Assembly: GCF_024347635.1 (NCBI RefSeq)
Contig: NZ_AP025510.1
Location: forward strand, 1,054,001-1,118,000
Length of the DNA stretch: 64,000 nt
Direction of reading: 5' to 3'
Source: Vibrio tasmaniensis
Lineage (GTDB): Bacteria; Pseudomonadota; Gammaproteobacteria; Enterobacterales; Vibrionaceae
The stretch's first letter is position 1, and the number at the start of each line of letters is the position of its first letter. Made by a program: the position numbers and the translations under genes. The notes under the pieces were generated by a model that worked only from the letters and a program-made list of their open reading frames with translations, did no database searches and was not told the origin of the DNA. Shown here one piece after another: positions 8,570 to 18,234 of the stretch.

Positions 8570-9517
8570 ATGGGCAAGTTAGTTGAAGGTGTTTGGTATG
8601 ATGTTTGGTACGAGACCAAAGAAAGCGGTGGTAAGTTTGTTCGTGAAGATGCAGGCTTTCGTCACTGGGTAGAGAATAAAGCGGGCGCGCAGTTTCAGCC
8701 TGAAAGTGGCCGTTATCACTTATACGTATCATTGGCGTGTCCATGGGCGCACAGAACTCTTATCTTCCGTGAGATTAAAGACCTGACCGATCACATTGAC
8801 GTGACGGTGGTTTGCCCAGACATGATGAGTGAAGGTTGGCAAATGGGGTTACCTGAACCTCTGTTCGGCCATACTCGTATGCACCAAATCTACACTCAAG
8901 CCAAAGCGGATTACTCGGGTCGAGTAACGGTGCCAGTGTTGTGGGATAAGAAAACCAACACCATCGTGAGTAACGAGTCCTCTGAAATTATCCGTATGTT
9001 CAACTCAGAGTTTAATGAACTGACAGGCAACACCGATGATTACTATCCGTGGGAACTGGCAAAGAAGATTGATGAGTGGAATGACTATATCTACCCAAAC
9101 ATTAACAACGGTGTGTACCGAACGGGCTTTGCAACGACACAAGAAGCCTACGAAGAGGCGTATGATGCGTTATTTGAAGCCTTAGACAAAGTAGACGCTC
9201 ACCTTAGCGAACATCGTTATCTAGCGGGTAATGACATCACAGAAGCAGATTGGAGATTGTTTACCACTCTGGTTCGGTTTGATGCGGTGTATGTTGGTCA
9301 CTTTAAGTGTAACAAGCAGCGAATTTCAGACTACGCCCATATTCAAGGTTACTTAAAAGAGCTCTACCAGGTCGAAGGCATCAAAGAAACGACCGACTTT
9401 TATCACATCAAGCGTCACTACTATTACAGCCATACGGGCATTAACCCAACTCAAGTTGTTCCTAAAGGACCTTACCTTGATTTAGAGTCCCCGCATAAAC
9501 GCAGTTATTTGATTTAA
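8570..9517 (+). CDS. yqjG: Glutathionyl-hydroquinone reductase-like GST (YqjG/ECM4 family)
   Basis: The 315-residue protein matches the Xi-class glutathione transferases, which remove glutathione from glutathionyl-hydroquinones. The catalytic cysteine lies in SLACPWAHRTL near residue 60, followed by VPVLWDKKTNTIVSNESSE, which contacts glutathione. The C-terminal helical domain contains EADWRLFTTLVRFDAVYVGHFKCN, split here only for description. Starts at 8513 and 8549 are possible, but ATG 8570 gives the family N terminus (MGKLVEGVWYD) and has AGAGG seven bases upstream. It is a monocistronic gene, convergent with the next one. Confidence 0.9.
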   Translation: MGKLVEGVWYDVWYETKESGGKFVREDAGFRHWVENKAGAQFQPESGRYHLYVSLACPWAHRTLIFREIKDLTDHIDVTVVCPDMMSEGWQMGLPEPLFGHTRMHQIYTQAKADYSGRVTVPVLWDKKTNTIVSNESSEIIRMFNSEFNELTGNTDDYYPWELAKKIDEWNDYIYPNINNGVYRTGFATTQEAYEEAYDALFEALDKVDAHLSEHRYLAGNDITEADWRLFTTLVRFDAVYVGHFKCNKQRISDYAHIQGYLKELYQVEGIKETTDFYHIKRHYYYSHTGINPTQVVPKGPYLDLESPHKRSYLI

Positions 9518-9550
9518 CCTACCGGAACATAGCGTCAGGCTGATATCGAA

Positions 9551-12034
9551 TTAAACTTCAAAGGCTTCTCTTTGATTTTGTAGCTCTAGATACTTAACGA
9601 GGCCTGTTGCGCTTACCGGGCGCGAGTAGTAGTAGCCCTGAACTGCGCTACAGTACAATTGCTTAATAGACTGCAGCTGTGCTTGAGTCTCAATACCTTC
9701 CACGACCAAGTCGAAATTGAAAATACTTGCTAGAGAAGTAATCGCTTCAACCAGTGCAAATTGTCTCTCATCGGTATCAATAGTATCTATAAATGATTTA
9801 TCTATCTTGATCTCATTGATAGGCAGGGAGGCAATATAGCTTAATGATGAATATCCTGTGCCGAAATCGTCGATGGAAACTTGCATTCCTAGTGCTTGGA
9901 AGCGGTTCATTACTTGCGTAACGGCTTGCAGATCTTCGACAAGTACGCTTTCTGTAATCTCTATCTTGATTTTTTCCGGAGACAAAGCGTACTTGGCTGC
10001 GAGTTCAGAGAAACGTTCTACCAAGTGGTTGTGAGTAAAAACAGCCGGTGAGAGATTGATCGATAACGATAGGGATACGCCTAGTTGATTATTGATAGTG
10101 CTAATATCACGCATGCTGGTTTCAGCGACAAAGAACGTAATGTCATTAATTAGATTCGTTTTTTCCGCCATGCTGATAAATACGTCAGGTGGAATAAATC
10201 CTAACTTTTTGTTTTGCCAACGACAAAGCGCTTCTACTCCCAAGACTTCACCTGAATGTATACCTATCTGAGGTTGATAGTGAACGTAAAGCTCCTTGTT
10301 ATCTAAGGCAGAGTTAAGCGCGTTCTCAATCTCAAGCTTACTGTGTATATCATCGGAAATAGACTCGTTAAATAATTGAATAATGCCTTTGCTTGTACGT
10401 TTAGCGAAATAGAGTGCCATATCAGCTTTAGATATTAACATTTCTATATTGTCTGCATGATCGGGGGATAACGATACCCCGATACTTGTCTTAATAGATA
10501 GAGCTTCTCCTGCAATGTTGTAAGAGCGTTCGATTGCCTGCTTAATCTTGTTGATAATTGGTGTCAAAGACTCAGCCGTCGGTAGATTGTCTATAATCGC
10601 AATAAACTCATCCCCGCCAAAACGGAAATACATTTCATTCGGCTCAGTTAAATGTTGCAAAGTTTGAGCGATATTTTTTAGCAGTTGATCTCCATAGCCA
10701 TGGCCATGAGCGTCGTTGATATTTTTAAAGTCATCAAGATCGATAAAAAGTACGGCAATTTTAGTAGCATTTTGTACGTTTCTTTCTTGTATGACCGCAA
10801 AACTCTCTTTTAATGCAGTTCGATTGTAAAGGCCGGTGAGTGAGTCATGATGAGCTAAGTAAGATAGCTCTTTACGATTTTGCTCCAATTTATGGAAATC
10901 ACGCCTAATTTGGCCTTGGAACGTGGTAAAGCGACGTGCAATGGCATTACTGGTATAGAAACTAAGAATCAGTAGGGTAGCGAAGCCTGCTGTACTGTAC
11001 ATGATGAGTTCGATGGTATCGTGTTTTAACGACTCTTCTGTTAGCTGCTTATGAGCGATGGAGTACTGTTCAATTGCTTGGGTGTAAGCGCTACCAACAA
11101 TATACCAACCCCAATCGTCTATTTTCGTCACATAGTTAATCGTACTTGTTGAGCGATTATTGGCAAGCTCTGTGCCTAAAGTCACAAACCGCTCTTGGTC
11201 TGTTTCAAGGGCATTTTCACTTTGAATGAATGACTGAAACATAGGGTGCTTTGTTCCAACTAGCTCTGGTGACTCATGGGCAAGGAATACGCCTTGTTTG
11301 TCGAGCACGAAAAGCTGATCCGAATCTGGCAGTTTCAAACTTTTTAACCAGTTGAGTGATTGTTGTTTTAAATCATTTTCAACATCAACGACGTAATCGC
11401 CTGAGCTAATAATCCACTCTAACGGTTCAAAATAGGTCGAATACCCAATTTTCTCGTATACGGCTTTATTGTCACCAGGCTTGTGGAACCACCATCTATA
11501 AAAGCTGGTTTGTTTATCAAGAGAAAGTCGAACCATTTCTTTAACTATTGATGTACCTCGAGTGTCCTTTAGCTTAGATAGGTCTTGGCCTTCTAAGTGG
11601 GGCCAAAATGGGTGCATGATGCCTTTAGACTGGCGATCAACAATAAAAAGGTAACCACGATCACTATTGAAGCGAATGTCTTTCAGCGCACTTTTAATTA
11701 CGGATTCAATAACTTCCCTGGGCTGTGATTGATTGTCGTCGTATAGACGAGTTGCGATTCGGTGTGCCTCTTTTAATCGCTCTTTGACGACTTGTTTTAG
11801 TTCTGACTCGGTGGTCGATTTCAAGTAGAGAACTTGGCTTTTTGCGACGTCGACTTGGCTTTTAAGCAATTGCTTGTGCTGATCTTTAAATAGTTGTTCA
11901 GCTCTCACTAATTGTTTTTGATTAGATAGGTGTGAGTTGTACAGAAATGAAGAAATCAGTACGAGTGAAAAAAGTGCGATAAAGCTAACTGGGAGCCATT
12001 TGATCAACGCGATCAGCCGAGTATCTGACGTCAT
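9551..12034 (-). CDS. Cache-GGDEF-EAL c-di-GMP enzyme, membrane bound
   Basis: The protein has 827 residues. A membrane span (about 13-33) is followed by a periplasmic double Cache_2-type sensor with two repeats (GYLFIVDRQSKG and QLFVLDKQGVFL), a second span near 345, a GGDEF domain with intact RFGGDEF near 472, and an EAL domain. The EAL catalytic set looks complete: EAL near 599, an INLSP asparagine, IEITES, DDFGTG near 720, the KIDKSF lysine, VEGIET, and the glutamine in VQGYYYSRP. The inhibitory RxxD site before GGDEF is absent (EPNE instead). It is expected to hydrolyse c-di-GMP and perhaps also make it, under control of a small periplasmic ligand. It stands alone between two opposing or independent units. 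Confidence 0.92.
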   Translation of the reverse strand: MTSDTRLIALIKWLPVSFIALFSLVLISSFLYNSHLSNQKQLVRAEQLFKDQHKQLLKSQVDVAKSQVLYLKSTTESELKQVVKERLKEAHRIATRLYDDNQSQPREVIESVIKSALKDIRFNSDRGYLFIVDRQSKGIMHPFWPHLEGQDLSKLKDTRGTSIVKEMVRLSLDKQTSFYRWWFHKPGDNKAVYEKIGYSTYFEPLEWIISSGDYVVDVENDLKQQSLNWLKSLKLPDSDQLFVLDKQGVFLAHESPELVGTKHPMFQSFIQSENALETDQERFVTLGTELANNRSTSTINYVTKIDDWGWYIVGSAYTQAIEQYSIAHKQLTEESLKHDTIELIMYSTAGFATLLILSFYTSNAIARRFTTFQGQIRRDFHKLEQNRKELSYLAHHDSLTGLYNRTALKESFAVIQERNVQNATKIAVLFIDLDDFKNINDAHGHGYGDQLLKNIAQTLQHLTEPNEMYFRFGGDEFIAIIDNLPTAESLTPIINKIKQAIERSYNIAGEALSIKTSIGVSLSPDHADNIEMLISKADMALYFAKRTSKGIIQLFNESISDDIHSKLEIENALNSALDNKELYVHYQPQIGIHSGEVLGVEALCRWQNKKLGFIPPDVFISMAEKTNLINDITFFVAETSMRDISTINNQLGVSLSLSINLSPAVFTHNHLVERFSELAAKYALSPEKIKIEITESVLVEDLQAVTQVMNRFQALGMQVSIDDFGTGYSSLSYIASLPINEIKIDKSFIDTIDTDERQFALVEAITSLASIFNFDLVVEGIETQAQLQSIKQLYCSAVQGYYYSRPVSATGLVKYLELQNQREAFEV

Positions 12035-12321
12035 AGTGTTATGAAATACAAAGAAGTTTATTTATTATGTAAAATAATATAACAAAACAAATCATCATTG
12101 CGAAGAATAAAAACGTCAAAGATCGCACTTTTCAGATAAACGTACGGTAGATTAATAATAGAAAGGAAAGAAAAAGACAACTTGATAAATCAGTGATTTA
12201 GCTAAAAGTGAAAATGCAGCTCTTGGGTGATTTGATATGAAAGGGTGAGCCGTACCTGCTTACGCTGTTCAATTAACCTCCAGTATGTTTAACGTTTTTG
12301 ATTTCCACCAATTTGTGATGG
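12035..12321. other. Gene-free stretch upstream of the GGDEF-EAL gene
   Basis: This AT-rich stretch must hold the minus-strand promoter of the GGDEF-EAL gene. I see no open frame with a ribosome site, no repeat and no clear operator. Confidence 0.5.
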
Positions 12322-12349
12322 AAAAAAGCCCATGCAATTGCACGGGCTT
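12322..12349 (-). terminator. Terminator of pta
   Basis: Read on the minus strand, AAGCCC and GGGCTT arms (12326-12331 and 12344-12349) enclose a palindromic TGCAATTGCA and run into six thymines. It lies 39 bases after the pta stop. Confidence 0.85.
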
Positions 12350-12387
12350 GAATGTTTTTAACGCATTTTAGAGCGAGAGAAATGTAA

Positions 12388-14553
12388 TTAGTTAATTACT
12401 TTTTCTTCAGCTTGAGCCGCTTGGTCTGCTTGGATAGCCGTTAGAGCTACAGTGTAAACGATATCGTCTACTAGAGCGCCACGAGACAAGTCATTTACTG
12501 GCTTGCGCATACCTTGAAGCATTGGACCGATAGACACTAGGTCTGCTGAACGCTGTACAGCTTTGTAAGTCGTGTTACCCGTGTTTAAGTCTGGGAATAC
12601 GAATACTGTCGCTTTACCTGCAACTGGAGAGTTTGGCGCTTTAGAAGCGGCTACGTTTTCCATGATTGCTGCGTCGTACTGAAGAGGACCGTCGATCACA
12701 AGATCAGGACGTTTCGCTTGAGCAAGTTTGGTTGCTTCACGTACTTTATCTACGTCTGCACCTTTACCAGATTCACCAGTAGAGTAAGAGATCATAGCAA
12801 CGCGAGGGTCGATACCGAATGCCGCAGCAGAATCTGCAGATTGGATAGCGATTTCAGCAAGCTGTTCAGCTGTTGGATCTGGGTTGATCGCACAGTCACC
12901 GTATACAAGCACTTGATCAGGCAGAAGCATGAAGAAGATTGAAGATACGATAGAAGCATCAGGAGCCGTTTTGATGATCTGGAACGGAGGAACGATTGTG
13001 TTCGCCGTAGTGTGTACAGCACCAGAAACTAGACCGTCAACTTCGCCAGCTTCAAGCATCATAGTACCTAGGAATACTGAATCATCTAGCTTCTCACGAG
13101 CAACAACTTCAGTCATACCTTTAGCGCCACGAAGTTCTACTAGACGAGCTACGTAGTTTTCGCGAACTGATGCAGAGTCGATGATCTCAACGCCAGCGCC
13201 AAGCTCAACACCTTGCTGTGCAGCAACGCGACGGATTTCTTCTGGGTTACCAAGAAGCACACACGTTGCGATACCGCGCTCAGCACAGATAGCCGCAGCT
13301 TTTACTGTACGTGGCTCATCACCTTCAGGAAGAACGATGCGCTTAGCCGCTTTACGAGCAAATTCAGTTAGCTGGTAACGGAATGCTGGTGGGCTTAGAC
13401 GACGGATGCCTTGAGTACCTTCAGATAGAGAATCAATCCAAGGGCCATCAATGTGGCTTGCAACGTGATCGTTAACGAACTCGATACGCTCTTTATCATC
13501 TGCAGGAACTTCTAGGCTGAAGCTCTGTAGGTTAAGAGACGTCTGCCAAGTATTACCTTGAGCTTTGAAGATCGGTAGACCTGAAGCGAATGCTGGTGCA
13601 CAAAGGTTAGCAACGCTTTCTGGAATGTCGTAACCGCCAGTCAGTAGGATTGCGCCAATCTCAACACCGTTTTTCGCAGCAAGAGCCGCAGCAACGATAA
13701 CGTCAGGACGGTCTGCAGAAGTTACTAGCAGTGAACCTGGTTTGAAGTGCTCAATCATGTGCGGTAGAGAACGTGCACAGAAAGTGATGCTCTTAATACG
13801 ACGAGTTGAGATTTCACCTTCGTTGATGATTTCAGCGTTAAGGTGCTTAGCCATATCAACCGCACGAGTTGCGATTAGGTCGATGCTCCATGGCACACAG
13901 CCAAGAACACGGATAGGACTAGAGTTGAAGATTTGCATTACTTCAAGATTCGCTTGCTGAGCGCTGTCTGCATCATCAAAGATTTCAGATAGGTCAGGGC
14001 GAGTACGGCCAGCTTCATCAACAGGAGCGTTAAGCTTGTTGATGATTACGCCTTTGATATTCTTGTTCTTAGTACCGCCGAAGTTAGAACATGCTACTTC
14101 GATACGCTCTTTAAGTTGCGTAGGGTTGTCAGTACCAGGAGTCGCAACGAATACGATCTCTGCGCCAAGCGTTTTTGCGATTTCTGCGTTCACTTGGTTT
14201 GCAAACGGGTGCTTACGAGTAGGGACTAGGCCTTCGATTAGCGTTACTTCTGCGTCTTTGTTGATTTTGTTGTATTGCTCAACAACAGATTCAAGAAGTT
14301 CATCCGTTTTCTCGCTACCGATCAAAGCTTCAGCTTTTGTCATTGCGATTGGCTCACCAATCTTAATGTCGCTGTTTGCGCTGATGATAGTAGACGTTAG
14401 ATCTGGTTGGTTACCACCGCTACGAGGTTGAGCGATTGGCTTGTAGAAAGAAACACTTACGCCCTTACGCTCCATAGCGCGAAGAACACCCATGCTAACA
14501 CTAGTAAGACCAACACCAGCGCTTGTAGGGATAAGCATAATAGTACGTGACAT
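12388..14553 (-). CDS. pta: Phosphate acetyltransferase (long form)
   Basis: Pta interconverts acetyl-CoA and acetyl phosphate in the cytoplasm. The product has 721 residues, the long enterobacterial type. It has an N-terminal P-loop-like region ([14 protein letters not shown]), a middle DRTGG domain ([13 protein letters not shown]), and the C-terminal catalytic PTA_PTB domain from about residue 400, with [25 protein letters not shown] and YSTGESGKG. The frame opens at 14592, but ATG 14553 has AAAGGTG upstream and gives the family start MSRTIML. It lies downstream of ackA, separated by two terminator-like hairpins. Confidence 0.96.
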   Translation of the reverse strand: MSRTIMLIPTSAGVGLTSVSMGVLRAMERKGVSVSFYKPIAQPRSGGNQPDLTSTIISANSDIKIGEPIAMTKAEALIGSEKTDELLESVVEQYNKINKDAEVTLIEGLVPTRKHPFANQVNAEIAKTLGAEIVFVATPGTDNPTQLKERIEVACSNFGGTKNKNIKGVIINKLNAPVDEAGRTRPDLSEIFDDADSAQQANLEVMQIFNSSPIRVLGCVPWSIDLIATRAVDMAKHLNAEIINEGEISTRRIKSITFCARSLPHMIEHFKPGSLLVTSADRPDVIVAAALAAKNGVEIGAILLTGGYDIPESVANLCAPAFASGLPIFKAQGNTWQTSLNLQSFSLEVPADDKERIEFVNDHVASHIDGPWIDSLSEGTQGIRRLSPPAFRYQLTEFARKAAKRIVLPEGDEPRTVKAAAICAERGIATCVLLGNPEEIRRVAAQQGVELGAGVEIIDSASVRENYVARLVELRGAKGMTEVVAREKLDDSVFLGTMMLEAGEVDGLVSGAVHTTANTIVPPFQIIKTAPDASIVSSIFFMLLPDQVLVYGDCAINPDPTAEQLAEIAIQSADSAAAFGIDPRVAMISYSTGESGKGADVDKVREATKLAQAKRPDLVIDGPLQYDAAIMENVAASKAPNSPVAGKATVFVFPDLNTGNTTYKAVQRSADLVSIGPMLQGMRKPVNDLSRGALVDDIVYTVALTAIQADQAAQAEEKVIN

Positions 14554-14579
14554 TGACGAACACCTTTGACTATTGGAAA

Positions 14580-14640
14580 TAAAAAAGCTCAACCGCTATT
14601 CCCACCGATAATTACATTGGGGTAGGAATAGAAGTTGAGC
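14580..14640 (-). terminator. Stem-loop with T-run just before pta
   Basis: GCTCAAC (14586-14592) pairs with GTTGAGC (14633-14639), and an inner pair CTATTCC/GGAATAG (14595-14601 and 14624-14630) extends the stem. On the minus strand six thymines follow. It ends only 27 bases before the pta start, so it could act as an attenuator. Confidence 0.75.
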
Positions 14641-14656
14641 CCCATTTTCTTGATAT

Positions 14657-14690
14657 GAAAAACTGACTAGCTTCGAGTGAAGCTAGTCAG
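14657..14690 (-). terminator. Terminator directly after ackA
   Basis: A perfect twelve-base stem, CTGACTAGCTTC (14663-14674) with GAAGCTAGTCAG (14679-14690), has a four-base loop. On the minus strand it is followed by five thymines. It begins 10 bases after the ackA stop. Confidence 0.85.
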
Positions 14691-14699
14691 GAAAATCAA

Positions 14700-15896
14700 T
14701 TAAAGACCTGCTAGTTTCGCAGTGTCTTCAGCAATTACTAGCTCTTCGTTAGTTGAGATAACCATTGCAGGGATACGGCTGTTAGCTGTAGTGATAGTAC
14801 CTTCGCCGCCGAAACGAGCTTTAAGGTTAGCTTCACCGTCAACTTCGATGCCGAAGATGCCTAGGCGGTTAAGAACCATTTCACGGATTGGGCCAGAGTT
14901 CTCGCCGATGCCGCCAGTGAAAGTGATTGCGTCTAGACGACCTTCTAGAGTTGCCGTGTAACCAGCAACGTACTTAGCTAGACGGTGACAGAACACGTCC
15001 ATTGCACGAGTTGCTTCTTCTTTCTCACCGTAGTTGTCTTCAACGAAACGACAGTCAGAAGTCACCTCAGTTAGACCAGCTAGGCCAGACTCTTTAGTTA
15101 GCATGTTGTTGATTTCTTCAACAGAGTAACCAAGAGCGTCGTGTAGGTGGAAGATGATCGCAGGATCTAGGTCACCACAACGAGTACCCATTACAAGACC
15201 TTCAAGAGGAGTAAGACCCATAGAAGTATCTACAGATTGACCGTTCTTGATAGCACATACAGAAGCGCCGTTACCTAGGTGACAGTTGATGATGTTAACT
15301 TCTTCAACTGGCTTGTTTAGTAGGCCTGCAACTTCACGAGTGATGAATAGGTGAGAAGTACCGTGCATGCCGTAACGACGGATGCCGTGCTCTTTGTACA
15401 GGTTGTACGGTAGAGCGTATAGGTAAGACTCAGAAGGCATTGTTTGGTGGAACGCAGTGTCAAATACAGCAACGTTTTGAAGGCCAGGGAAGTTCTTTTG
15501 AGCCGCTTCGATACCGATAAGGTGAGCAGGGTTATGAAGAGGTGCGAAAGTCGCAGCGTCTTGAATACCCTTAAGCACTTCGTCAGTGATAAGCGCAGAA
15601 GAAGTGAACTGCTCGCCGCCGTGTACGATACGGTGACCGATAGCGCCAAGGTTAGCTTTAAGCTCAGGCTTAGAAGCAAGAATAGTTTCTACCATGAAAG
15701 ATAGTGCTTCTACGTGAGCTGCGCCCGCGCCTAGTTGTGCTTCATGCTTGCCATCAAGTTTCCACTTCATACGAGCTTCTGGAAGACCAAGACACTCAGC
15801 AAGACCAGTTAGGTGCTCAGCACCTGATTCTGCATCAACAACAGCGAATTTAAGAGAAGAACTACCACAGTTTAAAACTAAAACTAGCTTAGACAT
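14700..15896 (-). CDS. ackA: Acetate kinase
   Basis: AckA makes ATP and acetate from acetyl phosphate, or runs in reverse for acetate use. The 398-residue protein starts with the phosphate-binding strand [14 protein letters not shown], has [21 protein letters not shown] (the catalytic aspartate), [10 protein letters not shown], and FTGGIGENS near the C terminus. Length and motifs are complete. It is paired with pta as in most enterobacteria and vibrios, and is divergent from yfbV. A FNR-like palindrome lies just upstream, consistent with the anaerobic control known for this pair. Confidence 0.97.
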   Translation of the reverse strand: MSKLVLVLNCGSSSLKFAVVDAESGAEHLTGLAECLGLPEARMKWKLDGKHEAQLGAGAAHVEALSFMVETILASKPELKANLGAIGHRIVHGGEQFTSSALITDEVLKGIQDAATFAPLHNPAHLIGIEAAQKNFPGLQNVAVFDTAFHQTMPSESYLYALPYNLYKEHGIRRYGMHGTSHLFITREVAGLLNKPVEEVNIINCHLGNGASVCAIKNGQSVDTSMGLTPLEGLVMGTRCGDLDPAIIFHLHDALGYSVEEINNMLTKESGLAGLTEVTSDCRFVEDNYGEKEEATRAMDVFCHRLAKYVAGYTATLEGRLDAITFTGGIGENSGPIREMVLNRLGIFGIEVDGEANLKARFGGEGTITTANSRIPAMVISTNEELVIAEDTAKLAGL

Positions 15897-15918
15897 TAAT
15901 GACTACCTGTTTATTTTT

Positions 15919-15932
15919 CTGATCGAAATCAG
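15919..15932. promoter_or_regulatory. Candidate FNR-type box upstream of ackA
   Basis: CTGATCGAAATCAG is a 14-base palindrome that differs from the FNR consensus TTGAT-N4-ATCAA only at the two outer bases. It lies 23 bases before the ackA start codon, so it would overlap the leader or promoter. Function is inferred. Confidence 0.4.
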
Positions 15933-16237
15933 TTAAGGATGAAAATTAATCTCAAGAATAGTCGAAGCACATGGGCTTGCGTACTAACCTTGGTCAAAAA
16001 AACGTTAATTTCCGTATAAATTGAAAGCACTCTTAATCAAAAAGAGGCTTGTGCATTCCTTGCAGAAGTCGTCCCAAAGTTGCTTAAATTGTAAATAAGG
16101 GCAACAATGAGATTGAGGTCTGCAAATAATAGCGATATTGTGCAAATATAACAAAAAAATTTGAAAGAATATTATTTTTCGTCAAATTTTTGTGTTTTTA
16201 GTTGATGATTTCAACTTTTTTTTAATGGGAGACTCAT
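15933..16237. other. Divergent intergenic region between ackA and yfbV
   Basis: This AT-rich region must carry the ackA and yfbV promoters. A poly-T stretch (about 16216-16225) precedes the GGGAGA ribosome site of yfbV. No open frame or further repeat is evident. Confidence 0.45.
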
Positions 16238-16690
16238 ATGAGTAATAGAGTTGGTTTAGCGAATAGTTTAAAAGATGGCCAAAAATACATGGATCTCTGG
16301 CCCGTCAGAAAAGAGTTAAACTCGATCTTCCCTGAACAGCGCATTATTAAAGCGACGCGTTTTGGCGTGAAAGTCATGCCAGCGATAGCCGCAATAAGTG
16401 TTCTTACACAAATGGTCTTTAATAATTATCAAGCGATGCCACAAGCTGTGGTTATGGCTTTGTTCGCTATTAGTTTACCGCTCCAAGGTATGTGGTGGTT
16501 AGGCAACCGCTCAAACACAAAACTTCCACCTGCGCTAGTCTCGTGGTATCGCGAGCTGCATGAGAAGATCACTGAAACGGGTTTTGCGTTAGAACCAATG
16601 AAATCACGTCCTCGTTATAAAGAATTGGCGATCATTTTAAATCGCGCATTTCGTCAGCTAGATAAATCCTCAATGGAACGTTGGTTTTAA
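16238..16690 (+). CDS. yfbV: UPF0208 membrane protein YfbV
   Basis: The 150-residue product has two close membrane spans (about residues 45-62 and 68-88) between a basic N-terminal region with [15 protein letters not shown] and a cytoplasmic tail with [18 protein letters not shown]. These are hallmarks of YfbV, an inner-membrane protein reported in E. coli to limit the MatP-organised Ter macrodomain. The place next to ackA is conserved in gammaproteobacteria. A ten-base stem-loop follows the stop. Confidence 0.9.
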   Translation: MSNRVGLANSLKDGQKYMDLWPVRKELNSIFPEQRIIKATRFGVKVMPAIAAISVLTQMVFNNYQAMPQAVVMALFAISLPLQGMWWLGNRSNTKLPPALVSWYRELHEKITETGFALEPMKSRPRYKELAIILNRAFRQLDKSSMERWF

Positions 16691-16713
16691 AGAGTTTCAA
16701 CTCTCCCGCTTGT

Positions 16714-16751
16714 CTGAGAATAACTCTTCATTATTGATGGCTTATTCTCAG
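16714..16751 (+). terminator. Stem-loop after yfbV
   Basis: CTGAGAATAA (16714-16723) pairs with TTATTCTCAG (16742-16751) around an 18-base loop. There is no T-run, so it may be a processing or weak termination signal. The remaining sequence to 17017 holds nothing else I can name. Confidence 0.45.
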
Positions 16752-17017
16752 ATTCAATTCTCTAAAGACACCTCACCTGTTTCCTAGTCACCCGCTCCCT
16801 AGACATGTTACTTACCCATTATTCATCTGCTACTCAACTAGTCGCTTACAGTTCAAACAGACAACCTCGTTTTTTCTACATAACTCGAGCTTTGTTGTAT
16901 TTTTGTTAAATATCACTTCAATTTATCAATGGTTATTGGTAATAATGTCAATAATGATTTTGATGTTGTTCTCTTTGAGCGAATAATAACGAGTAGAGCT
17001 TGATTCAGGGAGCGATA

Positions 17018-17983
17018 ATGAGTTCTGTAAAAAAGGTATTGGCAGCGGTTTTAAGCTGTCTGTTGTTGCTATGGGCTGGCAATGTAATGGCGAACGTTGC
17101 CAAAGTTTCGGTTTCACAAGTTGTCGACCATCCAGATTTGAACGCAACACGTCTAGGGCTTCTTGAAGGATTGAGAGCCAAAGGTTACGAATCGGGTAAA
17201 AATTTAGAGTTCTCTTATGAAATGGCTGATGGCAACCCCGTTCAGGCAGCAAAAATAGCCAGAGAGTTAGTTAGCGAGAACCCTCATGTATTAGTTGGCA
17301 TCGCGACACCGACCTCGCAAGCTTTGGTTTCAGCGACTCGAACAATCCCGATTGTGTTTACCGCGGTGACAGACCCTATCGGCGCAAGGCTTGTTAAACA
17401 ACTGGATAAGCCTGGACGAAATGTCACGGGTCTTTCCGACTTGTCACCTATTTCCCAACACGTATCTCTTATTAAAGAACTACTCCCTAATGCAGGTTCA
17501 ATCGGCGTGGTCTATAACCCAGCAGAAGCCAATGCTGTCGCTTTAGTCGAGCTGTTAAAACAGGCCACACAAGACTTTGGTTTTACTTTGCATACTGCAA
17601 AAGCGTTAACCATCAATGATGTTGAAGAAAAAACAGCGTCTGTGGCTAAAAAGTCTGATGTTATCTACGCGCTGACCGATAACACAGTGGCAAGCGGTAT
17701 CGAAGGGCTGATAGACGCGGCAAGCCAAGCACGTACCCCTGTGGTTGCAGGAGCAACGTCTTATGTCGGCAAGGGAGCGATTGCTGGTTTGGGTCTAGAT
17801 TACTATGACGTTGGGGTGCAGACTGCAGATTATGTGGCCGCGATTTTGAACGGACAAAAACCAGGGAAGTTGAGTGTTAAAACGGCTCAAAGCTCTCAGT
17901 TGGTTGTGAATCTAGAGGCTGCTCGTGAGCTTGGTTTGACACTACCAAAGTCTGTGGTTGAACGTGCGATAGTGAGTCGTTAA
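17018..17983 (+). CDS. Orphan ABC substrate-binding protein (ABC_sub_bind, TrpX-like)
   Basis: The 321-residue product has a signal peptide (basic start, hydrophobic core, cleavage near VMA-N) and the fold family PF04392: VSQVVDHPDLNATRLGLLEG, VGIATPTSQALVSAT, IPIVFTAVTDPIGARLV, and VGVVYNP-type hinge segments. Members with known ligands bind aromatic amino acids and feed a permease plus ATPase. No permease or ATPase gene lies next to it here, so it either works with a distant transporter or acts as a sensor. The frame opens at TTG 17000, but ATG 17018 follows AGGGAG and starts the signal peptide. The next gene, in the same direction after 251 bases, is a diguanylate cyclase. Confidence 0.85.
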   Translation: MSSVKKVLAAVLSCLLLLWAGNVMANVAKVSVSQVVDHPDLNATRLGLLEGLRAKGYESGKNLEFSYEMADGNPVQAAKIARELVSENPHVLVGIATPTSQALVSATRTIPIVFTAVTDPIGARLVKQLDKPGRNVTGLSDLSPISQHVSLIKELLPNAGSIGVVYNPAEANAVALVELLKQATQDFGFTLHTAKALTINDVEEKTASVAKKSDVIYALTDNTVASGIEGLIDAASQARTPVVAGATSYVGKGAIAGLGLDYYDVGVQTADYVAAILNGQKPGKLSVKTAQSSQLVVNLEAARELGLTLPKSVVERAIVSR

Positions 17984-18234
17984 AGGGTATTTACATCAAA
18001 AAAACAACGCTTGATAAGTCACTTTGTTAACAGGGTTTTAAACCATCACAATGAACAACACTAGTCGAATCTCACCATTAGCTGCGATCTACTTTATTCA
18101 TTTTTAAGTAGTTATTTCCCCGTTAGGTGCATCGCTAATATCAATTTACATTATTTTACATCGAGAGGGTTGTCGATTAATGTCATAATATTAATGGAAC
18201 TAATGATATTAACTGAGCGCTAAGAGCACATTCT

